A DNA stretch of 64,000 nucleotides from positions 806,001 to 870,000 of the forward strand of contig NC_015125.1 of the NCBI RefSeq assembly GCF_000202635.1, given 5' to 3'. Position 1 is the first letter of the stretch. Every line of letters starts with the position of its first letter. The position numbers and the translations under genes were made by a program. This DNA is from Microbacterium testaceum StLB037 (GTDB lineage: Bacteria; Actinomycetota; Actinomycetes; Actinomycetales; Microbacteriaceae). Shown here piece after piece: positions 33,897 through 43,753 of this stretch. The notes under the pieces were generated by a model. It was not told the origin of the DNA, did not search any database, and saw nothing but the letters and a program-made list of their open reading frames with translations.

Positions 33897-34420
33897 TCCG
33901 AGGTCAAGGAGGCCACGATGTGACGCATTCCGTAGGCGAAGGCGTCGTCGAGGTCACCCCCGAGACGGAAGGCGCCCGTCAACTCCATCGTGATGAACCC
34001 CACCGCCCACGAGGTGAGCAGCCGCGCCGCGTCGAGCGCGCGCTCGGGGCCGACGACGGCCGAGGTCGCGCGGAGCACGGGCTCGCTCGTCGCCGCAAGA
34101 CGCTCGGGGTCGATCGACGACGCGAACAGCAGGCGGAACGCTTCCGGCCGCTCCTGACCGAAGCGGCGGAAGACGGTGAGGAGTTCGCCGAGGTCGCCCC
34201 CGGCATCCGTCAGTCGACGAGTCAGCTCGTCCGCGGTGGCGATCCCGACGAGACCGAGAAGCGCCTCCCGGTCGCGTACGCGCTTGTACAGCGAGGGCGC
34301 CTTGACCCCGACGGCCGCCGCAACCGCCTGCATCGTGACGGCGGCCGGACCACCGCTCTCGAGCAGACGAGCCGCCTGCGCGACGATCTCCGCGAGCGAC
34401 GTTCGTTCTGGTGTCGGCAT
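33863..34420 (-). CDS. TetR-family regulator (WHG-domain type)
   Basis: A 185-residue repressor with helix-turn-helix VTMQAVAAAVGVKAPSLYKRV (about residues 28-48, split AVAAAVGVKAPSLYKRV) and a C-terminal helical domain containing RLLTSWAVGFITMELTGAF, as in TetR proteins with a WHG/TetR_C_33-like domain. Divergent from the metallo-beta-lactamase-fold gene, with palindromes in the 72-bp gap; probable local repressor of that gene. Confidence 0.9.
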   Translation of the reverse strand: MPTPERTSLAEIVAQAARLLESGGPAAVTMQAVAAAVGVKAPSLYKRVRDREALLGLVGIATADELTRRLTDAGGDLGELLTVFRRFGQERPEAFRLLFASSIDPERLAATSEPVLRATSAVVGPERALDAARLLTSWAVGFITMELTGAFRLGGDLDDAFAYGMRHIVASLTSDQDAERPAQGS

Positions 34421-34452
34421 CGGGCCTCCTCATGGCTACACAGATAAGCTAT

Positions 34453-34475
34453 CATGGCTATTACTCGTAGCCATG
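34453..34475. promoter_or_regulatory. Inverted repeat CATGGCTA-N7-TAGCCATG
   Basis: Perfect 8-bp arms in the gap between the divergent TetR and hydrolase genes. A further CATGGCTA half-site lies at 34431-34438, and GATA-AGC-TATC at 34443-34453. One of these is the likely TetR operator. Confidence 0.6.
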
Positions 34476-34492
34476 CCGCGAAAGGCCACCCC

Positions 34493-35206
34493 ATGCGACT
34501 CGCCCCCTCCCTCCACCGCCTCGGCAACGACATCGTCGCCTCCTACCTGATCGCCACCCCCGCCGGCATCACGCTCGTCGACGCCGGCCTCCCCGGCATG
34601 TATGCCGATCTCAGACGAGAACTGGATGCCATCGGCCGCCCGCTCGACGACATCCGCGGGGTGATCCTGACCCACGGCGACAGCGACCACGTGGGCTTCG
34701 CCGAGCGCCTCCGCCGGGACCACGGCATCCCGGTCTTCATCCACGCCGCTGACGCGGATCGCGCTCAGGGCGGCGACAAACCGAAGAACCCCGTCGGCCC
34801 GATGCGGATCGGGCCGCTGGTGAGCTTCGCCGCGTTCGGCATCCGCAAGGGCATGCGTCCGCAGTGGCTGACCGAGGTCGTGAGTATCGACGGCGACACG
34901 ACGCTCGACCTCCCGGGCGCGCCCCGGGTGATCTCGATGCCCGGGCACTCACCGGGCAGCGTGGCCGTCTTCTCTCCCGAGGTCCGCGCCGTCTTCGTCG
35001 GAGACGCCCTGACGACCCGTCACGTGCTCACCGGCCGGACCGGCCCCGGGCCCGCCCCCTTCACCGACGACCCGGCCGAAGCCCTGAGGTCTCTGGCGCG
35101 CATCGCCGATCTGGATGCCGACTGGGTCCTCCCCGGCCACGGGCCGGCGTTCCGCGACTCTCCGGCCGCAGCCGTGCGCGCGGTCCGCGAGGCCGCGGGC
35201 GCCTGA
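34493..35206 (+). CDS. Metallo-beta-lactamase-fold hydrolase
   Basis: A 237-residue MBL-fold protein. The metal motif is THGDSDHVG (HxDxDH variant) near residue 59. Other ligands are seen in MPGHSPGSVA, FVGDALT and LPGHGPAF. This order matches the glyoxalase-II/quorum-lactonase/arylsulfatase-like branches, but the substrate is not known. ATG 34493 has GAAAGG upstream; the in-frame ATG at 34454 is inside the operator. Divergent TetR control is likely. Confidence 0.9.
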   Translation: MRLAPSLHRLGNDIVASYLIATPAGITLVDAGLPGMYADLRRELDAIGRPLDDIRGVILTHGDSDHVGFAERLRRDHGIPVFIHAADADRAQGGDKPKNPVGPMRIGPLVSFAAFGIRKGMRPQWLTEVVSIDGDTTLDLPGAPRVISMPGHSPGSVAVFSPEVRAVFVGDALTTRHVLTGRTGPGPAPFTDDPAEALRSLARIADLDADWVLPGHGPAFRDSPAAAVRAVREAAGA

Positions 35207-35208
35207 GC

Positions 35209-36570
35209 TCAGCGGCGACGGGGACGCGACAGGGCTTCGGCGCACGCCGCCACCAACGTCCTCATCGCTCGCGCGGGACTCAGGGTCGCCGCCGCGTCCA
35301 CGGCCTCCGTCGACAGGCGCTCCCGCATCTCGGCATCCGTCAGCACCCGGACGAGGGCGGCGACGAGCGCGTCCTCGTCACCGTCCGGGACCAGGATGCC
35401 GCCACCGGCGGCCAGCATGTCGCGCGGTCCGTAGCGGATGTCGTAGGCCACCACGGGGGTGCCGTGCGCGAGGGCTTCGGCGAGGGCGAGCCCCTGTCCC
35501 TCGAACGCCGAGGTCGTCAGGTACACCGCGGCGTGATCGAGCACGGCCCCGGGATCGTTCGTGAGACCCGGGAGGGAGACGGCATCCGTCAGTCCGAGCT
35601 CGGCGATCAGCGTCTCGAGGTCGCCCCTCTGGGCGCCGGCTCCCCAGAGTTCGAGTCGCGCCGCGGGGACCTCGGCGACGACCCGGGCGAAGGCGCGGAT
35701 GGCCGCGGGGAGACGCTTGCCGGGGGCCAGGCGCCCGAGCACCACGACGCGGCCGGGGTCGCGGTCCGCCGCAGCGACGACCGCATCCGGCGCGCGAACG
35801 GCGTGCGGAGCGACGAGGTCGTTCGCGGCGGTCCCGAAGCGCTCCCGGACGTCATCGCGCTGCTGCACCGTGGGCCACAGCACCGCGTCGAAGCGCGGGG
35901 AGATGTCGAACCAGCGCCGCCAGAGGGGGTTGAGGGCGGAGTCTGCGCGATAGGGAGCTTCGAGGTGGATCGTGTGGACCGTGTGCAGGATGCGCACGCC
36001 ATCATCGCCCCACCCGACGATCAGCTCGCCGAGCTGCCGCGACTCGCAGATGACGACGAGGGGCCGGGGGTTCTCCGCGCGCAGCTGCGCGCCGACGTGT
36101 GTGAGCCACGCGCGGTAGAGCGCCCCGAATCCGGCGATGACCCCGACGGGCTCGCCCGCGGCATCCCGGATCACGATCGGCGCGGCCGTCAGGTGCCAGT
36201 CCGGGTCGATGACGTTCGGCAGCGACACCGCGCCACCGGCGACGTCGCGGTACTCCAGCGCGGGATCGGCGTAGCCCGGCGCGGCCGCCGCCCGCAGCCA
36301 CTCCGCGGCCCCGCCGTCGGCATCCACCGCGTCGTCGAAGAGATTGCGGAAGACCTCGGATGCCGCGACCGCCCCGCGCTCGACGAAGGTCGCGCGGTGC
36401 TGGGCGTGCGCGTCGGGGCTCCCCGGATCGACGGTCAGAAGAAGCGGTTGCGCCCCCGCCTCGGTCATCTGCCGCGCACGCGCGAGGGTCGAGATCGTGT
36501 AGCCCCCGTCGAGGTCGGGGATGAGCCTGCTCGACAGAATCAGGTACCAGGCGTCGGGGAAGTCGATCAC
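35209..36570 (-). CDS. GT4-family glycosyltransferase, TagE/TarM-like
   Basis: A 453-residue retaining glycosyltransferase. The C-terminal GT-B domain is clear: VVVLGRLAPGKRLPAAIRAFA (about residue 268), LELWGAGAQRGDLETLI, and the donor-binding EGQGLALAEALAHGTPVVAYD (about 365). The N-terminal half, with HTVHTIHLEAPYR and IWPTVQQRDDV-type segments, resembles glucosyl/GlcNAc transferases acting on teichoic acids or proteins. Acceptor unknown; no wall-polymer genes are adjacent. It is convergent with the MBL gene, 2 bp between stops. Confidence 0.82.
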   Translation of the reverse strand: MIDFPDAWYLILSSRLIPDLDGGYTISTLARARQMTEAGAQPLLLTVDPGSPDAHAQHRATFVERGAVAASEVFRNLFDDAVDADGGAAEWLRAAAAPGYADPALEYRDVAGGAVSLPNVIDPDWHLTAAPIVIRDAAGEPVGVIAGFGALYRAWLTHVGAQLRAENPRPLVVICESRQLGELIVGWGDDGVRILHTVHTIHLEAPYRADSALNPLWRRWFDISPRFDAVLWPTVQQRDDVRERFGTAANDLVAPHAVRAPDAVVAAADRDPGRVVVLGRLAPGKRLPAAIRAFARVVAEVPAARLELWGAGAQRGDLETLIAELGLTDAVSLPGLTNDPGAVLDHAAVYLTTSAFEGQGLALAEALAHGTPVVAYDIRYGPRDMLAAGGGILVPDGDEDALVAALVRVLTDAEMRERLSTEAVDAAATLSPARAMRTLVAACAEALSRPRRR

Positions 36571-36705
36571 GCCCCCATCCTCCCCCGGCTTCCCGGCACC
36601 CGCGTACCCGGGTTCGGGGCGTGTCCCTCCCTTCGGGGCGCGCCCATCCCCGCCCCGACCGCCGATCCGCGCCCCCAGGCGGGCGCCCCGACCAACGCGC
36701 GCAGC

Positions 36706-36737
36706 AAAAACGCCGCCGCCCCGAGGACGACGGCGTC
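36706..36737 (-). terminator. guaA terminator
   Basis: Read on the minus strand, ACGCCGTCGTC, a short loop and the complementary GCGGCGGCGT lead straight into TTTTT, an intrinsic terminator with an unusual U-tract for this genome. Confidence 0.8.
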
Positions 36738-36760
36738 TTGCCGTGTGAGTGGCCGAAGGC

Positions 36761-38337
<1,577 letters not shown>

Positions 38338-38341
<4 letters not shown>

Positions 38342-38859
38342 CGGTTGCCTTCCGGGGCGGGAACGGGAGCGGATGCCTGGGCGGCTTCGCGCTCGGCGAG
38401 ATAGGCGCGCACGCCGCGGGCGGTGCGCACCTCGAGGATGAAGGAGAGGAACGGGACGACGCCGCCGAGAGCGAGGAACACGAAGCGGCGGAACGGCCAG
38501 CGCATCAGGCTCCAGACGCGGAAGCACGAGATGAGGTACACGACGTAGAACCAGCCGTGGACGACCAGGATCGCCAGCGAGACGTTGACGCCGTCACCGG
38601 TCGAGATCATCTCGCAGCCGTCGCCACCGGGGATGAAGAGCGAGAACCACTGGCATCCGGGGCCGGCGATGGCATCCGCGAACCACAGGAACCCGCCGGA
38701 TCCGCCCAGGAACAGCTCCACGTGGATGGGCGTGTACTTCAGGATCATCTCGGCGACCAGCAGCAGGAGGCCGATACCGGTGATGATCGAGCAGATCTGG
38801 TAGAACTTCAGGGCTCCGCGGATCGCCGGGAAGGAGGCGAGTTTCGGGGGACGCGGCAT
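38338..38859 (-). CDS. DUF3817 membrane protein
   Basis: A 173-residue membrane protein of the DUF3817 family. It has three or four hydrophobic segments (about 18-42, 92-115, 120-145), and the family motif in [18 protein letters not shown] followed by [20 protein letters not shown]. Function unknown; it commonly precedes guaA in actinobacteria. The ATG follows a TAGACT -10 box (38866-38871) by 6 nt, making it the leaderless first gene of the operon with guaA. Confidence 0.87.
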
Positions 38860-38868
38860 GCGCCAAGT

Positions 38869-39738
38869 CTAGTCGCGAGGAACCGGCGGCCCCGCCGCCT
38901 GCGCCTCTTCCTGGGCGTCTTCGAGGTCTTCGACCTCCTTCTCCCACGCGTCGCGTGCGAGTCGGTACCAGAGGTACAGCGCGAAGCCCGCGAAGATCGC
39001 CCATTCGGCCGCGTAGAAGATGTTGAGCCAGTTCACGCGAGAGCGTTCGTCCGGGGCCGGGGACGCGATCGGATCCAGCGGCCCGATCGCCGTCTGCGAG
39101 GCCACGTACTGCCGGTACACCGCGACGCCGTCGACGTCGTGCCAGCGTCCGAGCAGCATCGCCGGCGACATGCGCGTCAGGGTCTGCGGGTCGGCCCCGG
39201 CATCCGGGCGCGAGGGTCCCTCGTCGGAGATCAGCCGGCCGGTGACGTCGACCTGCGCGGTGGGGTCGGCCTCGGCCGCCGCGCGCATCTCGTCGGCGGC
39301 CGCGTCGGCTCGATCGAGCGTCGCCGCCCAGCCGAGGGCGACGGCGATCGAGGCCGGCTTTCCCGCCTCGTCGATGCGCAGCTGCCCCGTCACCCAGTAG
39401 CCTTCGACGTCGTCGTTGTAGCGGGACGAGACGACGATGAAGTCGGACGGGATCCAGCGCCCGCTCGTCTCGACGCGCTGGCCGACCAGCGGTTCCGCGA
39501 GGTACGCACCGGGTTGGACCACCTCGTCGAGGGGACGGACCACCTCGGTCATCCCGGGCTCCGACGGAGCGGTGTCGACGGCGCGACCGAGCTGCCACTG
39601 CCCGAGCCACGCGAGGACTCCCGCGACCACGAGGGAGAACGCCAGCAGCGCGAGCCACCGCGGGCGCAGCATGACCTCGCGCAGCGTCGGCGGGAAGACC
39701 TCGGGGATCTCCGGGGCGATGGCGGGCGACGAGGTCAC
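38869..39738 (-). CDS. SURF1 family protein
   Basis: A 289-residue protein with a helix at each end of an external domain, the SURF1 layout: RWLALLAFSLVVAGVLAWLGQWQLGR at the N-terminus (as WLALLAFSLVVAGVLAW then LGQWQLGRA) and IFYAAEWAIFAGFALYLWYR at the C-terminus. SURF1 assists haem a insertion or assembly of cytochrome c oxidase. The conserved loop residues GRWIPSD and NWLNIFYAAEW fit the family. A coiled, acidic cytoplasmic tail follows. Confidence 0.9.
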   Translation of the reverse strand: MTSSPAIAPEIPEVFPPTLREVMLRPRWLALLAFSLVVAGVLAWLGQWQLGRAVDTAPSEPGMTEVVRPLDEVVQPGAYLAEPLVGQRVETSGRWIPSDFIVVSSRYNDDVEGYWVTGQLRIDEAGKPASIAVALGWAATLDRADAAADEMRAAAEADPTAQVDVTGRLISDEGPSRPDAGADPQTLTRMSPAMLLGRWHDVDGVAVYRQYVASQTAIGPLDPIASPAPDERSRVNWLNIFYAAEWAIFAGFALYLWYRLARDAWEKEVEDLEDAQEEAQAAGPPVPRD

Positions 39739-39751
39739 GCGGTCTCCGGCA

Positions 39752-40873
39752 TCAGTGTCCGTACGGGGCCACGACGACCTCGACGCGCTGGAACTCCTTG
39801 AGGTCGGAATAGCCGGTCGTGGCCATCGACTTCTTCAGGGCGCCGATCAGGTTGGCGGTTCCGTCCGCGACGGGCGCCGGACCGTAGAGCACCTGCTCGA
39901 GCGGGCCGACCCGGTCGACGGCGACGCGACGACCGCGGGGCAGCTTGGCGTGGTGGGCCTCCGGCCCCCAGTGGAAGCCGCGGCCGGGAGCATCGGTCGC
40001 CCGGGCGAGGGCGACGCCGAGCATGACGGCATCCGCGCCCATGGCGAGGGCCTTCACGATGTCGCCCGACGTGCCGACGCCGCCATCGGCGATGACGTGC
40101 ACGTAGCGTCCGCCGGACTCGTCGAGGTAGTCGCGGCGCGCACCGGCGACATCGGCGACGGCGGTGGCCATCGGGGCATGCAGGCCCAGGGTCGCGCGCG
40201 TGGTCGACGCGGCTCCCCCGCCGAAGCCGACGAGCACGCCGGCGGCCCCCGTGCGCATGAGGTGCAGGGCGGCGGTGTAGGTCGCGGCCCCGCCGACGAT
40301 GACGGGAACGTCGAGGTCGTAGATGAACTTCTTGAGGTTGAGCGGCTCCGCGACCTTCGACACGTGCTCGGCCGACACGGTGGTGCCGCGGATGACGAAC
40401 AGGTCGACGCCGGCGGCGACGACGGTCTCGTACAGGTCCTGCGTGCGCTGCGGCGTGAGGGCTCCGGCCACGGTCACACCGGCGGCGCGGACCTCGGCGA
40501 GACGGTCGCGCACGAGTTCGGGCTTGATCGGCTCGGAGTAGAGCTGCTGCATACGACGGGTGGCATCGGCATCCGGCAGAGTGGCGATCTCGGCCAGGAG
40601 GGGCTCGGGGTCGTCGTACCGCGTCCAGAGGCCCTCGAGGTCGAGCACGCCCAGGCCGCCGAGGCGACCGAGCTCGATCGCGGTGCGGGGGCTGACGACG
40701 GAGTCCATCGGCGCGCCGAGCACCGGGATCTCGAACGAGAAGGCGTCGATGCTCCAGGTCGTCGACACGTCCTCGGGGTTGCGCGTGCGCCGAGACGGCA
40801 CGACCGCGATGTCGTCGAAGGTGTACGCGCGGCGGGCGCGCTTGGCGCGGCCGAGGTCGATCTCCATGGTCAC
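39752..40873 (-). CDS. guaB3: GuaB3 family IMP-dehydrogenase-related protein
   Basis: A 373-residue TIM-barrel protein close to IMP dehydrogenase but without CBS domains. The catalytic loop, GPGSICTTR in the true IMP dehydrogenase at 44976-46478, reads GFGGGAASTTR here. The nucleophilic Cys is therefore missing, and the whole sequence has no cysteine. FDDIAVVPSRRTRNPEDV and IADGGVGTSGDIVKALAMGAD are conserved. GTG 40873 is taken as start because it lies 6 nt after a TAGGCT -10 box (40880-40885); an ATG two codons later is an alternative. A regulatory or altered catalytic role is possible. Confidence 0.9.
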   Translation of the reverse strand: MTMEIDLGRAKRARRAYTFDDIAVVPSRRTRNPEDVSTTWSIDAFSFEIPVLGAPMDSVVSPRTAIELGRLGGLGVLDLEGLWTRYDDPEPLLAEIATLPDADATRRMQQLYSEPIKPELVRDRLAEVRAAGVTVAGALTPQRTQDLYETVVAAGVDLFVIRGTTVSAEHVSKVAEPLNLKKFIYDLDVPVIVGGAATYTAALHLMRTGAAGVLVGFGGGAASTTRATLGLHAPMATAVADVAGARRDYLDESGGRYVHVIADGGVGTSGDIVKALAMGADAVMLGVALARATDAPGRGFHWGPEAHHAKLPRGRRVAVDRVGPLEQVLYGPAPVADGTANLIGALKKSMATTGYSDLKEFQRVEVVVAPYGH

Positions 40874-40882
40874 CCGCCCAGC

Positions 40883-41554
40883 CTACCCGCGACCTTCGAC
40901 ACCGCCGTCGGTCGGGGAGGAGGTCGCGGGCGCGACGGGGGCGTCGGCGCCGCGCAGCCGACGCGTCAGAGGACCATCCAGGGCGAAGAGGAGGAAGGCG
41001 AGCGAGCCGACCCACGGGCTGAGCGCCACGGCTCCGGCGCTGATCACGACCGCGCTGAGACCGGCCCGCCCCAACCGCCGGGCATCGTCAGGGGTCAGGT
41101 CGACGGTCGCGCCCGATCGCACGGCCCAGACCCACTGGAGCCAGCCCACCACGATCGCGAGGAAGAAGTTGATGGGCAGCAGGATCCGTCCGAGCAGAAG
41201 GTCGTCGTACGACGTGTTCAGCGAGGAGGTGAACGGCACCAGCACGACCAGGAGCAGGCGGGCGTTGTTCAGCCACATCCCGGTGTCGTCGATGCGGACG
41301 ATCCATTCGAACTGCCGTACGTGCGTCATCCACATCACGCAGAGGATGAGGAAGCTGATGACGAACGAGAACACCGGATGCGCCAGCGCGAGGAGGCCCT
41401 CGGCGAGGTCGTCGTTCGTGCGCACCGTTCCCAGCGACTGGTCGGTGAGCCCCAGGACGAGGAGCGTGGCCGCGATCGCGAACACCCCGTCGGTGAACGC
41501 CTCGGTGCGCCGCGCCGAGACGGATGCCTCGGGGTGACTCCTGCGCCGGATCAT
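40883..41554 (-). CDS. TMEM175-family (DUF1211) potassium-channel-like protein
   Basis: A 223-residue membrane protein with about six helices. The family signature RTEAFTDGVFAIAATLLVL (R...FxDGVFAIA) is at residues 15-33. Members form K+ channels or H+-permeable pores. ATG 41554 was chosen since it lies 6 nt after a TACGCT -10 box (41561-41566). The second-repeat region and charged tail (about 200-223) are less conserved. Confidence 0.87.
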   Translation of the reverse strand: MIRRRSHPEASVSARRTEAFTDGVFAIAATLLVLGLTDQSLGTVRTNDDLAEGLLALAHPVFSFVISFLILCVMWMTHVRQFEWIVRIDDTGMWLNNARLLLVVLVPFTSSLNTSYDDLLLGRILLPINFFLAIVVGWLQWVWAVRSGATVDLTPDDARRLGRAGLSAVVISAGAVALSPWVGSLAFLLFALDGPLTRRLRGADAPVAPATSSPTDGGVEGRG

Positions 41555-41591
41555 GCGCACAGCGTAGCCGCGTCGACGACCGGCGCACCCG

Positions 41592-43280
41592 TCAGCGCGC
41601 TCGCACCACGCGCTTCTCATCCCAGACCGGCTCGGAGGACTCGTACACCCGACCGTCCGCCCCGAAGACGAGGAACCGATCGAAGGAGCGGGCGAACCAG
41701 CGGTCGTGCGTCACGGCGAGCACGGTCCCCTCGAACCGCGCGAGGGCCTCTTCGAGGGCTTCGGCGGACGCGAGGTCGAGGTTGTCCGTCGGTTCGTCGA
41801 GGAGCAGCAGCGTCGTCCCCGACAGCTCGAGGAGGAGCACCTGGAACCGCGCCTGCTGCCCGCCGCTCAGCGTGTCGAACGGCTGCTCCGCCTGCGCGAC
41901 GAGGCCGTAGCGGTCGAGCGCCGAGCTCGCGGCATCCCGTGGCATCCCCCGTCTGTTGTCGTCGCCGCGATGGAGCAGGTCGAGAAGCGTGCGTCCGACG
42001 AACTCCGGATGCCGATGGGTCTGGGCGAACCACCCCGGCACGACGCGCGCGCCGAGGATCGCGCGTCCGGTGTGCGGGACGCGGTCGAGTCCGGCGCCGA
42101 CGGTGGTCACATGCCCCAGGAGCGCGTCCGGGTCGGAGCCGCCCCCGGCCAGCAGCCGCAGGAAATGCGACTTCCCCGAGCCGTTGGAGCCGAGGACCGC
42201 CACGCGGTCGCCGAACCACACCTCCAGGTCGAACGGCCTCATCAGCCCGGTCAGCTCCAGCCGCTCGGCGACCACGGCACGCTTGCCCGTCCGCGCACCC
42301 TGAAGACGCAGCTGCAGGTCTTGCTCGGGCGGCCGCTCCTGCGGCGGACCGGCGGTCTCGAACTTCGTGAGCCGCGTGACCGCGGCTTGATAACGGGAGG
42401 CGAAACCGTCGTTGGCGGCGGCGGCGACCTTCATACGCGCGACGAGCGCCCGCAGCTTCGCGTGTTCCTCGTCCCATCGGCGGCGCAACTCGTCGAGCCG
42501 GGCCATCCGGTCCTCGCGCGCCGCGGCGTACGTGGCGAAGCACCCTCCGTGCACCCACGCCGTGCTCCCCGCGCCACCCGTCTCGAGGGTGACGATGCGG
42601 TCGGCCGCGCGCGCGAGGAGTTCCCGATCGTGCGAGACGAGGAGGACGGTCTTCGACGTGGCCCGCAACTGATCCTCGAGCCAACGCTTGCCGGGAACGT
42701 CGAGGTAGTTGTCGGGCTCGTCGAGCAGCAGGACGTCGTCGGGACCGCGCAGAAGGGACTCGAGGGCCAGCCTCTTCTGCTCCCCGCCCGACAGCGTGGC
42801 GAGCTCCCGGAATCGCGCACGCTCGTACGGGACGCCGAGCGCCGCGATCGTGCACGTGTCCCAGACCGTCTCGTGATCGTACCCGCCCGCGTCGGCGTAG
42901 TCGGCGAGCGCCGCCGCGTACCGCATCTGAGTGTCCAGATCGTCCTCTTCGATGAGGGCGTTCTCGGATGCCTCGAGCTCGAGCGCCGCGCGGCGGATAC
43001 GCGTGGGCGACACCGAGACGAGGAGGTCGTGCACGGTTTCGTCCGCTTTTCCGTGGCCGATGAACTGGTCCATCACCCCGAGAGAGCCGCCGATCGCGAT
43101 CGCCCCGCCGTGAGCCTTCTCCTCGCCGCGCACGATGCGAAGCAGTGTGGACTTTCCCGCCCCGTTCGGGCCGACGAGCGCCGTCGTCACGCCCTCCCCC
43201 ACGCGGAACGTCACCTCGTCGAGGAGAGGTCGCCCGTCGGGCAGGGTGAAGGAGACGGCGGTGAGGTCGAGGTAGCCCAT
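41592..43280 (-). CDS. ABC-F family ATPase
   Basis: A 562-residue soluble protein with two ABC domains and no membrane segments, the ABC-F layout (translation factors and target-protection antibiotic-resistance proteins). First domain: GPNGAGKST, LSGGEQKRLALESLL, LLLDEPDNYLD. Charged, helical linker at about 240-320 (MARLDELRRRWDEEHAKL). Second domain: GSNGSGKSHFLRLL, LSGGQQARFQVLLLEL, LLLDEPTDNLD. It cannot be assigned to a specific resistance class from sequence alone. ATG 43280 begins just before the first domain; the open frame upstream is unlike the family. Confidence 0.92.
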   Translation of the reverse strand: MGYLDLTAVSFTLPDGRPLLDEVTFRVGEGVTTALVGPNGAGKSTLLRIVRGEEKAHGGAIAIGGSLGVMDQFIGHGKADETVHDLLVSVSPTRIRRAALELEASENALIEEDDLDTQMRYAAALADYADAGGYDHETVWDTCTIAALGVPYERARFRELATLSGGEQKRLALESLLRGPDDVLLLDEPDNYLDVPGKRWLEDQLRATSKTVLLVSHDRELLARAADRIVTLETGGAGSTAWVHGGCFATYAAAREDRMARLDELRRRWDEEHAKLRALVARMKVAAAANDGFASRYQAAVTRLTKFETAGPPQERPPEQDLQLRLQGARTGKRAVVAERLELTGLMRPFDLEVWFGDRVAVLGSNGSGKSHFLRLLAGGGSDPDALLGHVTTVGAGLDRVPHTGRAILGARVVPGWFAQTHRHPEFVGRTLLDLLHRGDDNRRGMPRDAASSALDRYGLVAQAEQPFDTLSGGQQARFQVLLLELSGTTLLLLDEPTDNLDLASAEALEEALARFEGTVLAVTHDRWFARSFDRFLVFGADGRVYESSEPVWDEKRVVRAR

Positions 43281-43412
43281 GGGGAGATTCCGGTCGACCG
43301 CTCGTGGCGGTGGCGTCGACCTCCGGACGCGCGGGGCGCTCGCTGGTCGGCCCGCCGGGAAGCGAGCCGACCAGCTTGGCGGACCGGTCTCCGCCCCGCC
43401 AAGACGCACGAG

Positions 43413-43444
43413 GAAGGGCCGGGCAGCCACCCGCCCGGCCCTTC
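43413..43444 (-). terminator. Terminator closing the secreted-protein/membrane-protein operon
   Basis: On the minus strand, GAAGGGCCGGGCGGG and its complement form a stem of about 13 bp downstream of the 43454 stop. It separates that pair from the ABC-F gene. Confidence 0.8.
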
Positions 43445-43453
43445 GCGACGCGC

Positions 43454-43753
43454 TTAGTCGTTGTCGTCGGCGCCTCGACGACGATCCGGAACGGGCCAGC
43501 CGCGGCAGTGATCGCGCATCGACTCGACCAGGCACGCGGCGACCACGCCGAGCATGCCCACGCCGAGAAGCACCAGACCCGCGGGCCAGGTTGCCAGGTA
43601 CGCACGCGGCAAGGCGGAACCGGGACCCGGGTCATCGATGACCACAGAATTGACGGTGAGCAGGATGACTCCCGCGATTGTGGCCGTCGTCGCCACGGTG
43701 ATGGGAAGGATGCCTCGCACCGTCCGCCAAGAGCGGGTTGGCCTACTGTCCAA
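43454..43753 (-). CDS. Small two-span membrane protein, candidate immunity/partner protein
   Basis: A 99-residue protein with two hydrophobic segments (ILPITVATTATIAGVILLTV and WPAGLVLLGVGMLGVVAACL), a short external loop between them, and a charged tail RRRGADDND. No family recognised. TTG 43753 is proposed as start since it overlaps the last codons of the upstream secreted-protein gene by 11 nt; an internal GTG is possible. The segment is less GC-rich than its neighbours. By position it could be an immunity or anchoring partner of that protein. Confidence 0.6.
   Translation of the reverse strand: MDSRPTRSWRTVRGILPITVATTATIAGVILLTVNSVVIDDPGPGSALPRAYLATWPAGLVLLGVGMLGVVAACLVESMRDHCRGWPVPDRRRGADDND

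Noticed and set aside
39437..42370. 977-codon open frame crossing guaB3, the TMEM175-like gene and part of the ABC-F gene on the opposite strand
   Set aside because: It spans three well-supported genes and has no recognisable domain, so it is a codon-bias shadow.
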